The notes: generated from the letters alone by a model not told the origin. A stretch of 64,000 nt of DNA from Sediminibacterium sp. (GCA_017537025.1 JAFWCB010000005.1:434001-498000); one strand, 5' to 3'; shown: positions 35,683 to 44,046, counted from the first letter of the stretch. A program made the numbers and translations.

Positions 35683-37122
35683 TTATTGTACCCAATTACT
35701 ACTATTGGTATGATTAAGTTTCACTTTTACTTTATACTTATTCCTTAAATGCCGCGCTGTTTGCTCAGCCGCGTACACACTTCGATGCTGCCCTCCGGTA
35801 CAACCGAAATTAATCATCAAATTACCAAAACCACGTTGCAAATAATCTTCAACAGTAATATCGATGAGATCCCAAACACTGTTCAAGAATTTCGGCATTT
35901 TAGTTTGTTGCTCTAAAAAATCTTGAACAGGTTTATCTCTTCCCGTTAGTTTTTTGTATTCCTCAAATCTTCCCGGGTTTAATATGCCACGCATGTCAAA
36001 CATAAATCCACCTCCGTTCTCACTAGCATCCTGAGGTATCGCTTTTTTATAACTGAAACTATTGATTTCAATAATAAGTGGCGTTTGCTCATTAGCTTGC
36101 GGCACATGAAACCGATTTCTTATTTCATCGGAAACAACCCATTGCAGCATTCTATCAAACTCAGGTGTAATGATACCTACACGCTTGTGATCGATAAAAA
36201 ATTTAAGATTCTGTAGCGCCAAAGGGATGCTTGCCAAGAAATGTGCCTTCCTTTCAAATAACCCTCTAAACCCATACGCACCTAATACTTGCAATAATCG
36301 AATCAATACATAACCATTATACTGACTAACAAATGTGATCCGATCAATGGGCTTATCGAGTAATGTATCTGCCTGATCCATATAGTACTCGAGTAATTGA
36401 TTTTTCCATTCTTCATTTAATTCGGCTTTTGCCTGCCATAATAAAGAAGCAACATCATATTGTAATGCTCCTTTCATGCCACCTTGAAAGTCGATAAAAT
36501 GCACCTCATCATTCCTTACAATAATATTCCTGCTTTGAAAATCGCGGAACATAAAAAATTTATTCTCTGTTCTGGTTAAATAAGTACTTAAGGCGTCAAA
36601 ATCATCCAGCATCGCCTGTTTATCGTATGGTAATTGCAGGGTATCTAAAAAGTAGTATTTGAAATAGAGTAAATCGCTCAAAATAGCCTGTTTGCCAAAT
36701 TCACGCGCTGTTAAACAATAATCATAATTAAGTCCTTTATCACCTAAAATTTGAACCTTGGCCAATTGTTGCAAACTTTTGCAGAATAGAGCATACGTAT
36801 AATCATTATGCCCTTTTTTTTCAAGTTCGTTTAACAGCGAATTGATACCCAAATCTTCCTGAATATAGATAGTATTATTATCGTTTACACCATAAATAGC
36901 CGGAACGGGTAATCCTGCTTTCTTAAAGTGTTCGCTAAAATAAATAAAGGTTTGGGTTTCTTTTTGATGCAAATTATAAGTAGCGATATAAGAACTATCG
37001 CCGCTATATATCCTGAAATATATCCGATCACTCCCACTTTGAGGGATTTTTTCTATACGGTTGGGCGATTTACCGAATAAAGATTGAAACAATGCACTAA
37101 TATTTGCTATAACGGCTTCCAT
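35683..37122 (-). CDS. AmgK-like phosphotransferase fused to RapZ C-terminal domain
   Basis: 479-residue two-domain protein. Residues 1-330 are an APH-fold kinase related to AmgK: GSDRIYFR loop (30-37), catalytic FRDFQSRN (192-199; Asp194, Asn199) and metal-binding IDFQGG (Asp211). Residues about 345-475 match the RapZ C-terminal half (FDMRGILNP, LTGRDKPVQDFL, GCTGGQHRSVY at 440-450), which in E. coli binds glucosamine-6-phosphate. The RapZ ATPase half is absent. The fusion suggests a sugar kinase controlled by an amino-sugar-phosphate sensor. The MurU-like gene follows after 8 bp. Start ATG. Confidence 0.87.
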   Translation of the reverse strand: MEAVIANISALFQSLFGKSPNRIEKIPQSGSDRIYFRIYSGDSSYIATYNLHQKETQTFIYFSEHFKKAGLPVPAIYGVNDNNTIYIQEDLGINSLLNELEKKGHNDYTYALFCKSLQQLAKVQILGDKGLNYDYCLTAREFGKQAILSDLLYFKYYFLDTLQLPYDKQAMLDDFDALSTYLTRTENKFFMFRDFQSRNIIVRNDEVHFIDFQGGMKGALQYDVASLLWQAKAELNEEWKNQLLEYYMDQADTLLDKPIDRITFVSQYNGYVLIRLLQVLGAYGFRGLFERKAHFLASIPLALQNLKFFIDHKRVGIITPEFDRMLQWVVSDEIRNRFHVPQANEQTPLIIEINSFSYKKAIPQDASENGGGFMFDMRGILNPGRFEEYKKLTGRDKPVQDFLEQQTKMPKFLNSVWDLIDITVEDYLQRGFGNLMINFGCTGGQHRSVYAAEQTARHLRNKYKVKVKLNHTNSSNWVQ

Positions 37123-37183
37123 GTAAAGCTTTTTACGAAAGTAAAGATTTGTAATTGCAAGAAATAGTATTTATTTTCAAATT

Positions 37184-38128
37184 ATGAGGAACCTATTTTC
37201 ATTCCTATTTTTTTGCTCGAGTTTAATGAGTAATGCCCAAACGATTGAAATGTATTATGATCAAAACTGGAAACCTTGTGAACCTTCGCGTGCCTGGTTT
37301 TATGGAACCTTAGAAAAGACCGATTCTGGATGGCTTGCATATGATTTTCATTTAGGTACAAAAAAAGTGCTAATGAAAGGATTATATATAGACAGTAGCA
37401 AGCAAATTAAAAATGGGATATTTCATTGGTATCACACAAACGGAAATTTAAAGAGTTATGGATTATATCAAAATAATCAAAAGGAAGGTATTTGGGTAGA
37501 TTTTCACTCTAATGGAAATATGAGCGATTCTGCAAAATACAGTAATGGTAAAATTACAGGAATAGGTTATAAGTGGTATAGCGATGGGTATTTATCCGAT
37601 TCCATTTCTGTTGATCCAATGGGTAGAGCCGTTTTAGTGAGTTGGTTTCCCAACGGTAATATTGCTTCTGCGGGTAGGCTAAATGAATCAGGAGAGCAAA
37701 ATGGTAAATGGCAATACTATTACAAACAGGGGGGTGTGAGCAGTTCTGAAATATATGATGCAGGAAAACTAGTTGACTACAAACACTATGCACCCGATGG
37801 GTCTATTATGAATGACACAGTAACGACTGAAATACCATGCAGTTTTCCGGGAGGGGGAAGAGGTTGGGCAAGATATATTGAGGGTAGATTGCTGCCTCTT
37901 GCAGAAAGTTTTAACAATAGCGAAAAAGTAGTAGTAACAATTCAGTTTGAAGTAGACGAAGAGGGTAAAGTTAAAAATCCAGAATTAAAAGCTCCCTCTT
38001 TTACAGAGTTTGATAAAATTGCTTTGGATATTATTAAAACATCACCTAAATGGATACCCGCTAAAGCCCATAATAGAAATATACCTAGTATTACTAGTCG
38101 AAGTATAACTTTAATGCGAATTAATTAA
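37184..38128 (+). CDS. YwqK/MORN-repeat protein with TonB C-terminal domain (copy 1)
   Basis: 314-residue secreted protein. A signal peptide (1-18, ending SNAQ) leads to about six MORN-like repeats (patterns such as NGNLKSYGLYQNNQKEGIW and NGKWQYYYKQGG, residues 75-205), as in YwqK-family proteins. A TonB-like C-terminal domain follows (about 222-314: VTIQFEVDEEGKVKN, EFDKIALDIIKTSPKWIPA). No N-terminal ExbD-type anchor is seen, so it is probably periplasmic and not a true energy transducer. The next gene is a paralogue of identical length 12 bp downstream. Function unknown. Confidence 0.8.
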   Translation: MRNLFSFLFFCSSLMSNAQTIEMYYDQNWKPCEPSRAWFYGTLEKTDSGWLAYDFHLGTKKVLMKGLYIDSSKQIKNGIFHWYHTNGNLKSYGLYQNNQKEGIWVDFHSNGNMSDSAKYSNGKITGIGYKWYSDGYLSDSISVDPMGRAVLVSWFPNGNIASAGRLNESGEQNGKWQYYYKQGGVSSSEIYDAGKLVDYKHYAPDGSIMNDTVTTEIPCSFPGGGRGWARYIEGRLLPLAESFNNSEKVVVTIQFEVDEEGKVKNPELKAPSFTEFDKIALDIIKTSPKWIPAKAHNRNIPSITSRSITLMRIN

Positions 38129-38140
38129 AATCTTTTCTTC

Positions 38141-39085
38141 ATGAAATATCCTATAGTAATTATTTTACTTTTCTTCTTTCAATATGGAGATGCACAAACT
38201 ATTGAAAGGTTTTATGATCCTAATTGGAAATACTGCGAACCCGCATATGCAAGATTTTACCGCATACTTAAAAATACCGATTCCGGTTGGCTGGCGAATG
38301 ATTATTATTTAGCCACCAACCGCCTTCAAATGTCGGGGCTATATACGGATACCGCAGGTAAAAATAAAAATGGTTTTTTTAAATATTATCACCCAAACGG
38401 ATATCTAAAAAATAGTGGACAATACATTAATAATCAAAAACATGGACTTTGGGTTTCATATCACTCAAATGGCGCCATGAGTGATTCGGCAATGTATAGA
38501 AATGGGATAGTTGAAAACTATGCATTAAGTTGGGATAGGGAAGGTAGCCTAACAGATTCAATTTTTGTAGGGTCTAATGGACTTTCCGTGCAGGTATCCT
38601 GGTTTTCAAACGGTAATATCGCTATGGCTGGAAGGCTAAATGAAAAGAAAGAAAAATATGGTCGTTGGCAATACTATTTTAAAGAAGGTGGATTAAGTAG
38701 TTCAGAAATTTATGAAAATGATAAATTAATCCGGTTTACTTTTTTTACTAAAGAAGGGAAGCCAATAGAAAACGCCAATTATGAAGACATTCCCGCTACT
38801 TTTCCCGGAGGAAATGAGGCATGGCAAAAGCATCTCTTAAAAAAACTTTATTTTCCCAATTATATACTCAAGAATACAACAAGTGTATCTGTAGTAGTTG
38901 AGTTTGAAATTGACGAGGAAGGCAAAGTACAGAATGCAGAAGTAACTGTTCCTCTTCACCCGGAATTTGATAGAATTGCTTTAGATGCTATTAAGAAATC
39001 ACCGAATTGGATCCCTGCTAAAATACATAATAGAAATGTAGTTTATAGACAAAGGCAATTAGTAAATTTTAATCAACAAGAATAG
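38141..39085 (+). CDS. YwqK/MORN-repeat protein with TonB C-terminal domain (copy 2)
   Basis: 314 residues, the same length and domain order as the gene before it: signal peptide (ending GDAQ), MORN-like repeats (NGFFKYYHPNGYLKNSGQY, HGLWVSYHSNGAMSD) and a TonB-type C-terminus (VVVEFEIDEEGKVQN, EFDRIALDAIKKSPNWIPA). By eye roughly half the residues are shared, showing an old tandem duplication. Divergence is greatest in the middle repeats. It ends 3 bp before the stop of the convergent radical SAM gene. Function unknown. Confidence 0.8.
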   Translation: MKYPIVIILLFFFQYGDAQTIERFYDPNWKYCEPAYARFYRILKNTDSGWLANDYYLATNRLQMSGLYTDTAGKNKNGFFKYYHPNGYLKNSGQYINNQKHGLWVSYHSNGAMSDSAMYRNGIVENYALSWDREGSLTDSIFVGSNGLSVQVSWFSNGNIAMAGRLNEKKEKYGRWQYYFKEGGLSSSEIYENDKLIRFTFFTKEGKPIENANYEDIPATFPGGNEAWQKHLLKKLYFPNYILKNTTSVSVVVEFEIDEEGKVQNAEVTVPLHPEFDRIALDAIKKSPNWIPAKIHNRNVVYRQRQLVNFNQQE

Positions 39086-39088
39086 TAA

Positions 39089-40156
39089 TTAAAATAATCT
39101 TCCCTGCTCTCCTGGTCGTTTAAAGCCTGAGCTATCAAGCTCCCATCGTTCTGCATTTAGTCCATATATTTTATTGTATTTAATAAATTGTTGTCTTACT
39201 AAATCACTGATCGGCCCCTCCCCCCTCATGCGTACTCCCCATCGGCTATCGTTTACTTTACCACCATGTCCGTTCTCAATTAAATGCCAAACCTTATCTG
39301 CCCTATCCGGAAAATTTTTATACAACCAATCATGAAAAATTAATTTGATTGCTCCATTCAACCGAATAAAAGTATAGGCGCTAAATACAGCCCCGTTGTT
39401 ACTTGCTGCCTCCATGATGCGTTGCATCTCATGTTCATTCAGTCCGGGAATCATTGGACCCAACATAACTCCCATTCTTACACCAACATCACTTAATTCT
39501 TTGATAACCCGTAATCGCTGTTTGGCTGTTGTTGTTCGAGGTTCCATAGTTCTACGTAAATCTTCATTAAAGGAAGTAATACTTACCAATACACTTACTA
39601 ATTTTTTCTTAGCCATTTCTTGTAATAAATTTTTGTCGCGTAGTATTCCTGCATTTTTTGTGATCATACCTACGGGCTGATTAAATTCATTACACACTTC
39701 TAATAACTGTTTTGTTAACTGATATTTTTTTTCAGCGGGCTGATAACAATCCGTATTGCCACTCAAACTAATCGGTACGGGTTCCCAGTTTTTATGCATT
39801 AGAAATTTACGCAATAGTTCTGGTGCGTTTTTCTTTACAATAATTTTTCGCTCAAAATCGAGCCCTGCACTGTATCCCCAATACTCATGCACATTACGCG
39901 CATAACAATAAATACAGCCATGCTCACAACCTTGGTAGGGATTCATACTATACATCATTCCTACATCCGGACTCTCTACTTTATTCACAATAGATTTTGC
40001 ATGATCTTCCAAATACACGGTAGCTTCATTGGGTTCCGTCCAATCATCAATAGCTTCTATATGCTCACGCACACGTTGATTCTTTAAAAATCTATTCTTA
40101 GGATTGAATTGGGCTCCTCTGCCTTTGAGATATATTTCTTCTTCTTCATTTGTCAT
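39089..40156 (-). CDS. PA0069-family radical SAM protein
   Basis: 355-residue radical SAM enzyme with the cluster motif C77-x3-C81-x2-C84 (NPYQGCEHGCIYCYARNVHEYW) and the following GLDFERKIIVK typical of the PA0069/Rv2578c family, which is related to spore photoproduct lyase. The reaction is not known. Similarity to photoproduct lyase and placement in a divergon with umuDC suggest nucleic-acid repair or modification, as inference. It overlaps the end of the 2H-like gene upstream by 4 bp (ATGA type), so it is in that operon. Start ATG. Confidence 0.87.
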   Translation of the reverse strand: MTNEEEEIYLKGRGAQFNPKNRFLKNQRVREHIEAIDDWTEPNEATVYLEDHAKSIVNKVESPDVGMMYSMNPYQGCEHGCIYCYARNVHEYWGYSAGLDFERKIIVKKNAPELLRKFLMHKNWEPVPISLSGNTDCYQPAEKKYQLTKQLLEVCNEFNQPVGMITKNAGILRDKNLLQEMAKKKLVSVLVSITSFNEDLRRTMEPRTTTAKQRLRVIKELSDVGVRMGVMLGPMIPGLNEHEMQRIMEAASNNGAVFSAYTFIRLNGAIKLIFHDWLYKNFPDRADKVWHLIENGHGGKVNDSRWGVRMRGEGPISDLVRQQFIKYNKIYGLNAERWELDSSGFKRPGEQGRLF

Positions 40157-40743
40157 ATAAATAAATGGCCTTGAATAGCAGGCGCAACTTTTTGATGTAA
40201 GAATGAGATTTTTTTAACTAATCGGTACTGATGTTCAGATACTCGCTTACGTAATAATTTTATTTCTGTTGCCACAAAGCGGCCACTAAATGGCGTATTA
40301 CTCATCTCCAGCCAACCTTTTTCAAATTGCCAAGGAAGCAACTTATTAGCTAATACAATATAAGGGTCAGTAATAAAATGCGGTTTATGATCCTTATTGG
40401 GTGTTAGCAAGCCGCGAATAGTAGCAATAGCTTTCACTATTAGGATCAATTCGTTTTTAGTGGCGATATTAAAAAAGATAGTATGGGTTGGAAAAGAGCC
40501 AAAGCCATTTATATCAATAGTGATATGATTGAACGATTGAATAATTCTAATTAGTGGCGCCATCATTCTTGTCTCCATCATTTCATATTGTTGAAATTGC
40601 ACTAAACTAATATTCGCATATGGCTTTACATGTGCCGCTGCTTCATAGTTTTCAGCGAATTGAGTATAGTGCACTAACATTTTTTCTTTCAGCGCTGCCG
40701 AAAGCTCTATCACCAGCAAGTATTGATTCAATGAATATTCCAT
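40153..40743 (-). CDS. degenerate 2H-phosphoesterase-like protein B
   Basis: 196-residue protein with the layout of the 2'-5' RNA ligase/2H fold: YLLVIELSAALKEKM at the start, KPYANISLVQF (about 40-50) where PHISLVQF is expected, and TDPYIVLANKL (near 134-144) where D-PHITLA-KL is expected. Both catalytic histidines of the paired HxT motifs are thus replaced (Asn, Tyr), so it is probably a non-catalytic binder of nucleic acid or nucleotides. It is a paralogue of the gene 2 bp upstream. The gene order within the divergon implies a shared role. Start ATG. Confidence 0.6.
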   Translation of the reverse strand: MEYSLNQYLLVIELSAALKEKMLVHYTQFAENYEAAAHVKPYANISLVQFQQYEMMETRMMAPLIRIIQSFNHITIDINGFGSFPTHTIFFNIATKNELILIVKAIATIRGLLTPNKDHKPHFITDPYIVLANKLLPWQFEKGWLEMSNTPFSGRFVATEIKLLRKRVSEHQYRLVKKISFLHQKVAPAIQGHLFI

Positions 40744-40745
40744 AA

Positions 40746-41282
40746 TCAGGGATATAATGCAAATACATTTACTTGTTTATAAGCATCTCTTGCATGCTGG
40801 CGCTTCATTAATACGATTGATTGTACTTGGTATTGCCCTTCATAATTGATGGCTGCACCGGCCAATTGCAAATGATAAGCAGGATCGGCAACGGCACTCA
40901 GCACAGCAGTATGCAGCTTTAATTGAAATTGCATTTCGCCACAACCATAGCTGCTGAGATACTGACTAATCACGCGCATATTATTAGCCATACGCTGGAA
41001 AACAGATCGGTCGGCAATACGCAGGTATAAACCCTGTTCATTCCGTTGCTGCGCTATCTGCATCGTAAACTGAGGCTGTGTGCTCAATATCCGATGCATC
41101 CATCGAATAATCGTGGCTTCCATAGCCTCTTTTGCTTCGAAAGAAGCCAGTTCAATAGGCCCCGGCCGTGGGCGTGTAATAGTGTTTTTACCCAATTGAG
41201 GGTAAATCAATAATAGATACTCACTGCAATTAGCCGTTTGCTTTGTTGATTGATGTTGGGTTGTTAAAGATCCTGCCTGCAT
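40746..41282 (-). CDS. degenerate 2H-phosphoesterase-like protein A
   Basis: About 178 residues. It aligns along its length with the next gene: EYLLLIYPQL with QYLLVIELSA, GPIELASFEAKEAMEATIIRW with ANISLVQFQQYEMMETRMM, LHTAVLSA with PYIVLANK, and the C-terminal LMKRQHARDAYKQV with LLRKRVSEHQYRLV. The first HxT motif is lost and the second keeps His but not Thr. No other domain is recognised. I use the ATG at 41282; a TTG two codons earlier is also open. It is divergent from umuD across 72 bp. Confidence 0.55.
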   Translation of the reverse strand: MQAGSLTTQHQSTKQTANCSEYLLLIYPQLGKNTITRPRPGPIELASFEAKEAMEATIIRWMHRILSTQPQFTMQIAQQRNEQGLYLRIADRSVFQRMANNMRVISQYLSSYGCGEMQFQLKLHTAVLSAVADPAYHLQLAGAAINYEGQYQVQSIVLMKRQHARDAYKQVNVFALYP

Positions 41283-41320
41283 AAACAAAATTATTATTTG
41301 TGAAATAATTTAGCATAAAT

Positions 41321-41339
41321 TTACTAAATATTTTAGTAA
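41321..41339. promoter_or_regulatory. perfect palindrome, candidate operator of umuDC divergon
   Basis: TTACTAAA-TAT-TTTAGTAA: 8-bp perfect arms with a 3-bp centre, 15 bp before the umuD ATG and 38 bp before the start of the divergent operon. A plus-strand promoter-like pair (TTTG 41297-41300, TAAATTTA 41316-41323) overlaps its left arm, so a bound repressor would block umuDC and could also affect the other operon. The candidate regulator is a LexA-like or HTH protein elsewhere in the genome; none is encoded here. Confidence 0.5.
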
Positions 41340-41354
41340 GTAAAAATTATTTTT

Positions 41355-41795
41355 ATGGAAGGGGAAATCAGACATGGAGCTGCCTATAAGGGCTCTAAAC
41401 AGTACTCGCAATGGGAGGTACCCACCGCCAATGCCACCGGTTTTGGAGCCGCGGCCGATGATTATATGGAACGCGGTATCGATCTTAACGAGCAATTAAT
41501 CTACAACAAACCCGCTACTTTCTTTTTTAGAATGAATAGCGATGCCATGCAAGGCGCCGGTATCTTTAGCGGTGATATACTCATTGTAGATCGTAGTATA
41601 AAGCCGGTAAGCGGGAAAATTATCATTGCCATACTGGATGGTGAACTACTGGTTCGGCGGCTACAGAAGAATATTAATTCAGCAGTACTCATGGCCGAAA
41701 ATAAAAAGTTTGCAGATATCCCTTTATCTGCCTTTGATGATCGCGCCAATGTATGGGGTGTGGTTACTTATGCTATTCACTCACTATCTTCTTAA
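41355..41795 (+). CDS. umuD: UmuD homologue lacking the Ser/Lys dyad
   Basis: 146-residue S24-fold protein aligning without gaps to E. coli UmuD over about 75 residues: GFGAAADDYMERGIDLNEQLI, NSDAMQGAGIFSGDILIVDRS and DGELLVRRLQ. The nucleophile Ser60 (D-S-M) is Ala64 (D-A-M) and the general base Lys97 (V-K-K-L) is Arg101 (V-R-R-L). The scissile Cys-Gly is Thr28-Gly29. Self-cleavage by the known mechanism should be impossible. It lacks a DNA-binding domain. umuC starts one base after its stop, so the two proteins are made together. Start ATG, 15 bp after a palindrome. Confidence 0.9.
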   Translation: MEGEIRHGAAYKGSKQYSQWEVPTANATGFGAAADDYMERGIDLNEQLIYNKPATFFFRMNSDAMQGAGIFSGDILIVDRSIKPVSGKIIIAILDGELLVRRLQKNINSAVLMAENKKFADIPLSAFDDRANVWGVVTYAIHSLSS

Positions 41796-41796
41796 T

Positions 41797-43077
41797 ATGC
41801 GTGCTATTGTAGATTGTAATAGTTTCTATTGCTCCTGCGAGCGTTTATTCCAACCTGCATTGGCTAATAAACCAGTAGTAGTATTGAGTAATAACGATGG
41901 CTGTATCATATCGCGAAGCGATGAAGCAAAAGCATTGGGAGTTGAAATGGCAGGCCCTTATTTTAAAGCAAAACCATTGATCGAAAAATATGGGGTAACT
42001 ACTTTTTCTTCTAATTATAATCTCTATGGCGATTTAAGTTGGCGCGTAATGGAAAGCTTACGTATGGTATTACCACCGGGTGCGGTAGAAGTATATTCTG
42101 TAGATGAATGTTTTTTAGATCTCAAACATGTACCTGTTGCCGAACTACAATCCTTTACTTTATATCTCAAAGAAATTGTAGAACAATGGACGGGTATAAA
42201 GGTATCAATAGGTGTAGCACCCACCAAAGTGCTTTCGAAAGTAGCCAACCGATTAGCTAAAAAACATAAACAACTTACTAACTGTATACTTGTACTCGAT
42301 ACTCCACGTAAAATAGAACAGGCTTTACAGAAAACACCTATTGAAGATATATGGGGAGTGGGCTATCAATACGCCACTAAACTACGTAGGCTGGAAATTA
42401 ATACGGCTTTTGATTTGAGTAAGAAAACAATTGAATGGGCGCACCGAAATCTGGGGGGCGTAGTGGGTATACGATTAATTCGTGAATTATGTGGGGAAGA
42501 AAGTATGGTTATGAATGAAGAAAGAATACAAAAAAAAATGATCGCTACCACCCGTATGTTCGGCTCCCCCGTAACAGATATTAAAGCCATTAAAGAGGCG
42601 GTAGCTACCTATACAGCAAGGGCTGCAGAGAAATTGCGGCGCCAGCATGGCGCCGCAACAATGATCAGCGTTTTTGTAGTTCCAAAAGAACAATCACATA
42701 ATACTCATTTTAAACATGGTCCCACTATCAGCGATCAATTATTACTACCCGTTGCCACTTCCATAACCAATGAACTTATTAAACCTGCTATGCAGTTAGT
42801 AGACAAATTATTTGAACCAGGGCGTATCTATAAAAAAGCAGGTGTTATGCTTAGCCATATCGTACCGGATAATGCTATCCAAAGCACATTATTCGATCCA
42901 CCGGCTACAGCCAAAAATCGAATGCTTATGAGCACTATCGATAATGTAAATTTTGCTATGCGTGATGATATGCTAAAATTCGCCTCCTCCGGAACTACGC
43001 GTAACTGGAAAATGCGTCAGGAGCTGCGCAGCCCCCGTTACACTTCTCGCTGGGAGGAAATATGTACTGTGAAATAA
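41797..43077 (+). CDS. umuC: UmuC-type Y-family DNA polymerase
   Basis: 426-residue translesion polymerase. Metal-binding residues are intact: Asp6 (VDCNSFYCSCE) and Asp103/Glu104 (YSVDECFLDL). GVAPTKVLSKVANRLAKK marks the palm, and the little-finger region and C-terminal DUF4113-like part end near 426. The open frame extends 57 codons further upstream, inside umuD, but ATG-Arg-Ala-Ile at 41797 matches the family start. Together with UmuD' it would form Pol V; here its partner seems unable to be processed. It ends one base before the stop of the convergent DUF72 gene. Confidence 0.93.
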   Translation: MRAIVDCNSFYCSCERLFQPALANKPVVVLSNNDGCIISRSDEAKALGVEMAGPYFKAKPLIEKYGVTTFSSNYNLYGDLSWRVMESLRMVLPPGAVEVYSVDECFLDLKHVPVAELQSFTLYLKEIVEQWTGIKVSIGVAPTKVLSKVANRLAKKHKQLTNCILVLDTPRKIEQALQKTPIEDIWGVGYQYATKLRRLEINTAFDLSKKTIEWAHRNLGGVVGIRLIRELCGEESMVMNEERIQKKMIATTRMFGSPVTDIKAIKEAVATYTARAAEKLRRQHGAATMISVFVVPKEQSHNTHFKHGPTISDQLLLPVATSITNELIKPAMQLVDKLFEPGRIYKKAGVMLSHIVPDNAIQSTLFDPPATAKNRMLMSTIDNVNFAMRDDMLKFASSGTTRNWKMRQELRSPRYTSRWEEICTVK

Positions 43078-44001
43078 TTAAACAGAAAATAAATTTCCTT
43101 GTTTACCTGTATCGCCAATAAAGACAGGCTTCTGCAAATTCAATCCCGTAGCAGCGTTTAGCTTATCTACCATATACACGGTTAACTCAGGAGAAAATGT
43201 TTCATCGTGCATATGCATAAAAAAATATAACGCTTCTATACCCCTGTCTATCCAATATTGCATCCGCGCTATCCATGCATCAACCCGCGTATAGTCTGTA
43301 GGATGTAAACTATTCCCTACATAGCGAATAAATGTTTTAGGCACCGTTAGATACATATGCGCACAATCGCGTCTACCGCTGGTATCAGTAATTACAATAC
43401 CCATATTATTCACTTTGAGAAAGGTCATCATCTCATCACGTATATTTTCTTTAGCGAACCAATCGGGGTGGCGAACCTCTAGAAAAAATTGTAGGTCGGT
43501 TGGCAGCTTTGCTAAAAAAGAAAATAATTCATCTTTTCTTTTGGTAGAAAAACTATCACTTACCTGCACAAATATGGGTCCGAGATTATCCCCAAAGGCA
43601 ACAATACCCCGGAAATATTCATCCAACGCGAACTGCTTATTGCCCAATGCACCTCTATGCGTAATGCCCTTATACATTTTCGGACAAAACTTAAAATCTT
43701 TATCCTTAGCAGTAGCAGCCCATTTCGCAATCCCTGCGGCTCCGTAAATTTTATAATGCGTTGCATTCAACTCAATACTATTATAATGCTGCACATAATG
43801 CTGTAAAAAATCTTTCTCCTTTGTTTTAGGCGGGTAAATTTTCCCTACCCATTCCGTTCTTCCCCATTTGGCACATCCTAGATATATTTTTGGGCTGGCC
43901 ACTTTAACTCCCGATAAAACAGATGTATTAAATACAGGATCATCCGGTAAATCAAAATGAATTTGATCAAGGGTTTCTATGGGTACTCTTCCAAATTCCA
44001 T
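43078..44001 (-). CDS. DUF72 (YecE-like) family protein
   Basis: 307-residue TIM-barrel-like protein of DUF72: IYLGCAKWGRTEWVGKIYPPKTKEKDFL at residues 37-64, YNSIELNATHYKIY, FCPKMYKGITHRG, FLEVRHPDWF and YFFMHMHDE near the C-terminus. The molecular activity of the family is not established. DUF72 genes often neighbour DNA-metabolism genes; here it converges on umuC with no gap. It starts at ATG, 45 bp after the end of the DUF748 gene, and could share its transcript. Confidence 0.85.
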   Translation of the reverse strand: MEFGRVPIETLDQIHFDLPDDPVFNTSVLSGVKVASPKIYLGCAKWGRTEWVGKIYPPKTKEKDFLQHYVQHYNSIELNATHYKIYGAAGIAKWAATAKDKDFKFCPKMYKGITHRGALGNKQFALDEYFRGIVAFGDNLGPIFVQVSDSFSTKRKDELFSFLAKLPTDLQFFLEVRHPDWFAKENIRDEMMTFLKVNNMGIVITDTSGRRDCAHMYLTVPKTFIRYVGNSLHPTDYTRVDAWIARMQYWIDRGIEALYFFMHMHDETFSPELTVYMVDKLNAATGLNLQKPVFIGDTGKQGNLFSV

Positions 44002-44046
44002 ATACTCATTTATTATTTAACGGAGATTCGTTTCTCGCATTTACAC

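Noticed and set aside
41626-41796. 57-codon N-terminal extension of UmuC
   Set aside because: This frame lies inside umuD, and MRAIVDCNSFY at 41797 matches the normal start of Y-family polymerases, one base after the umuD stop.
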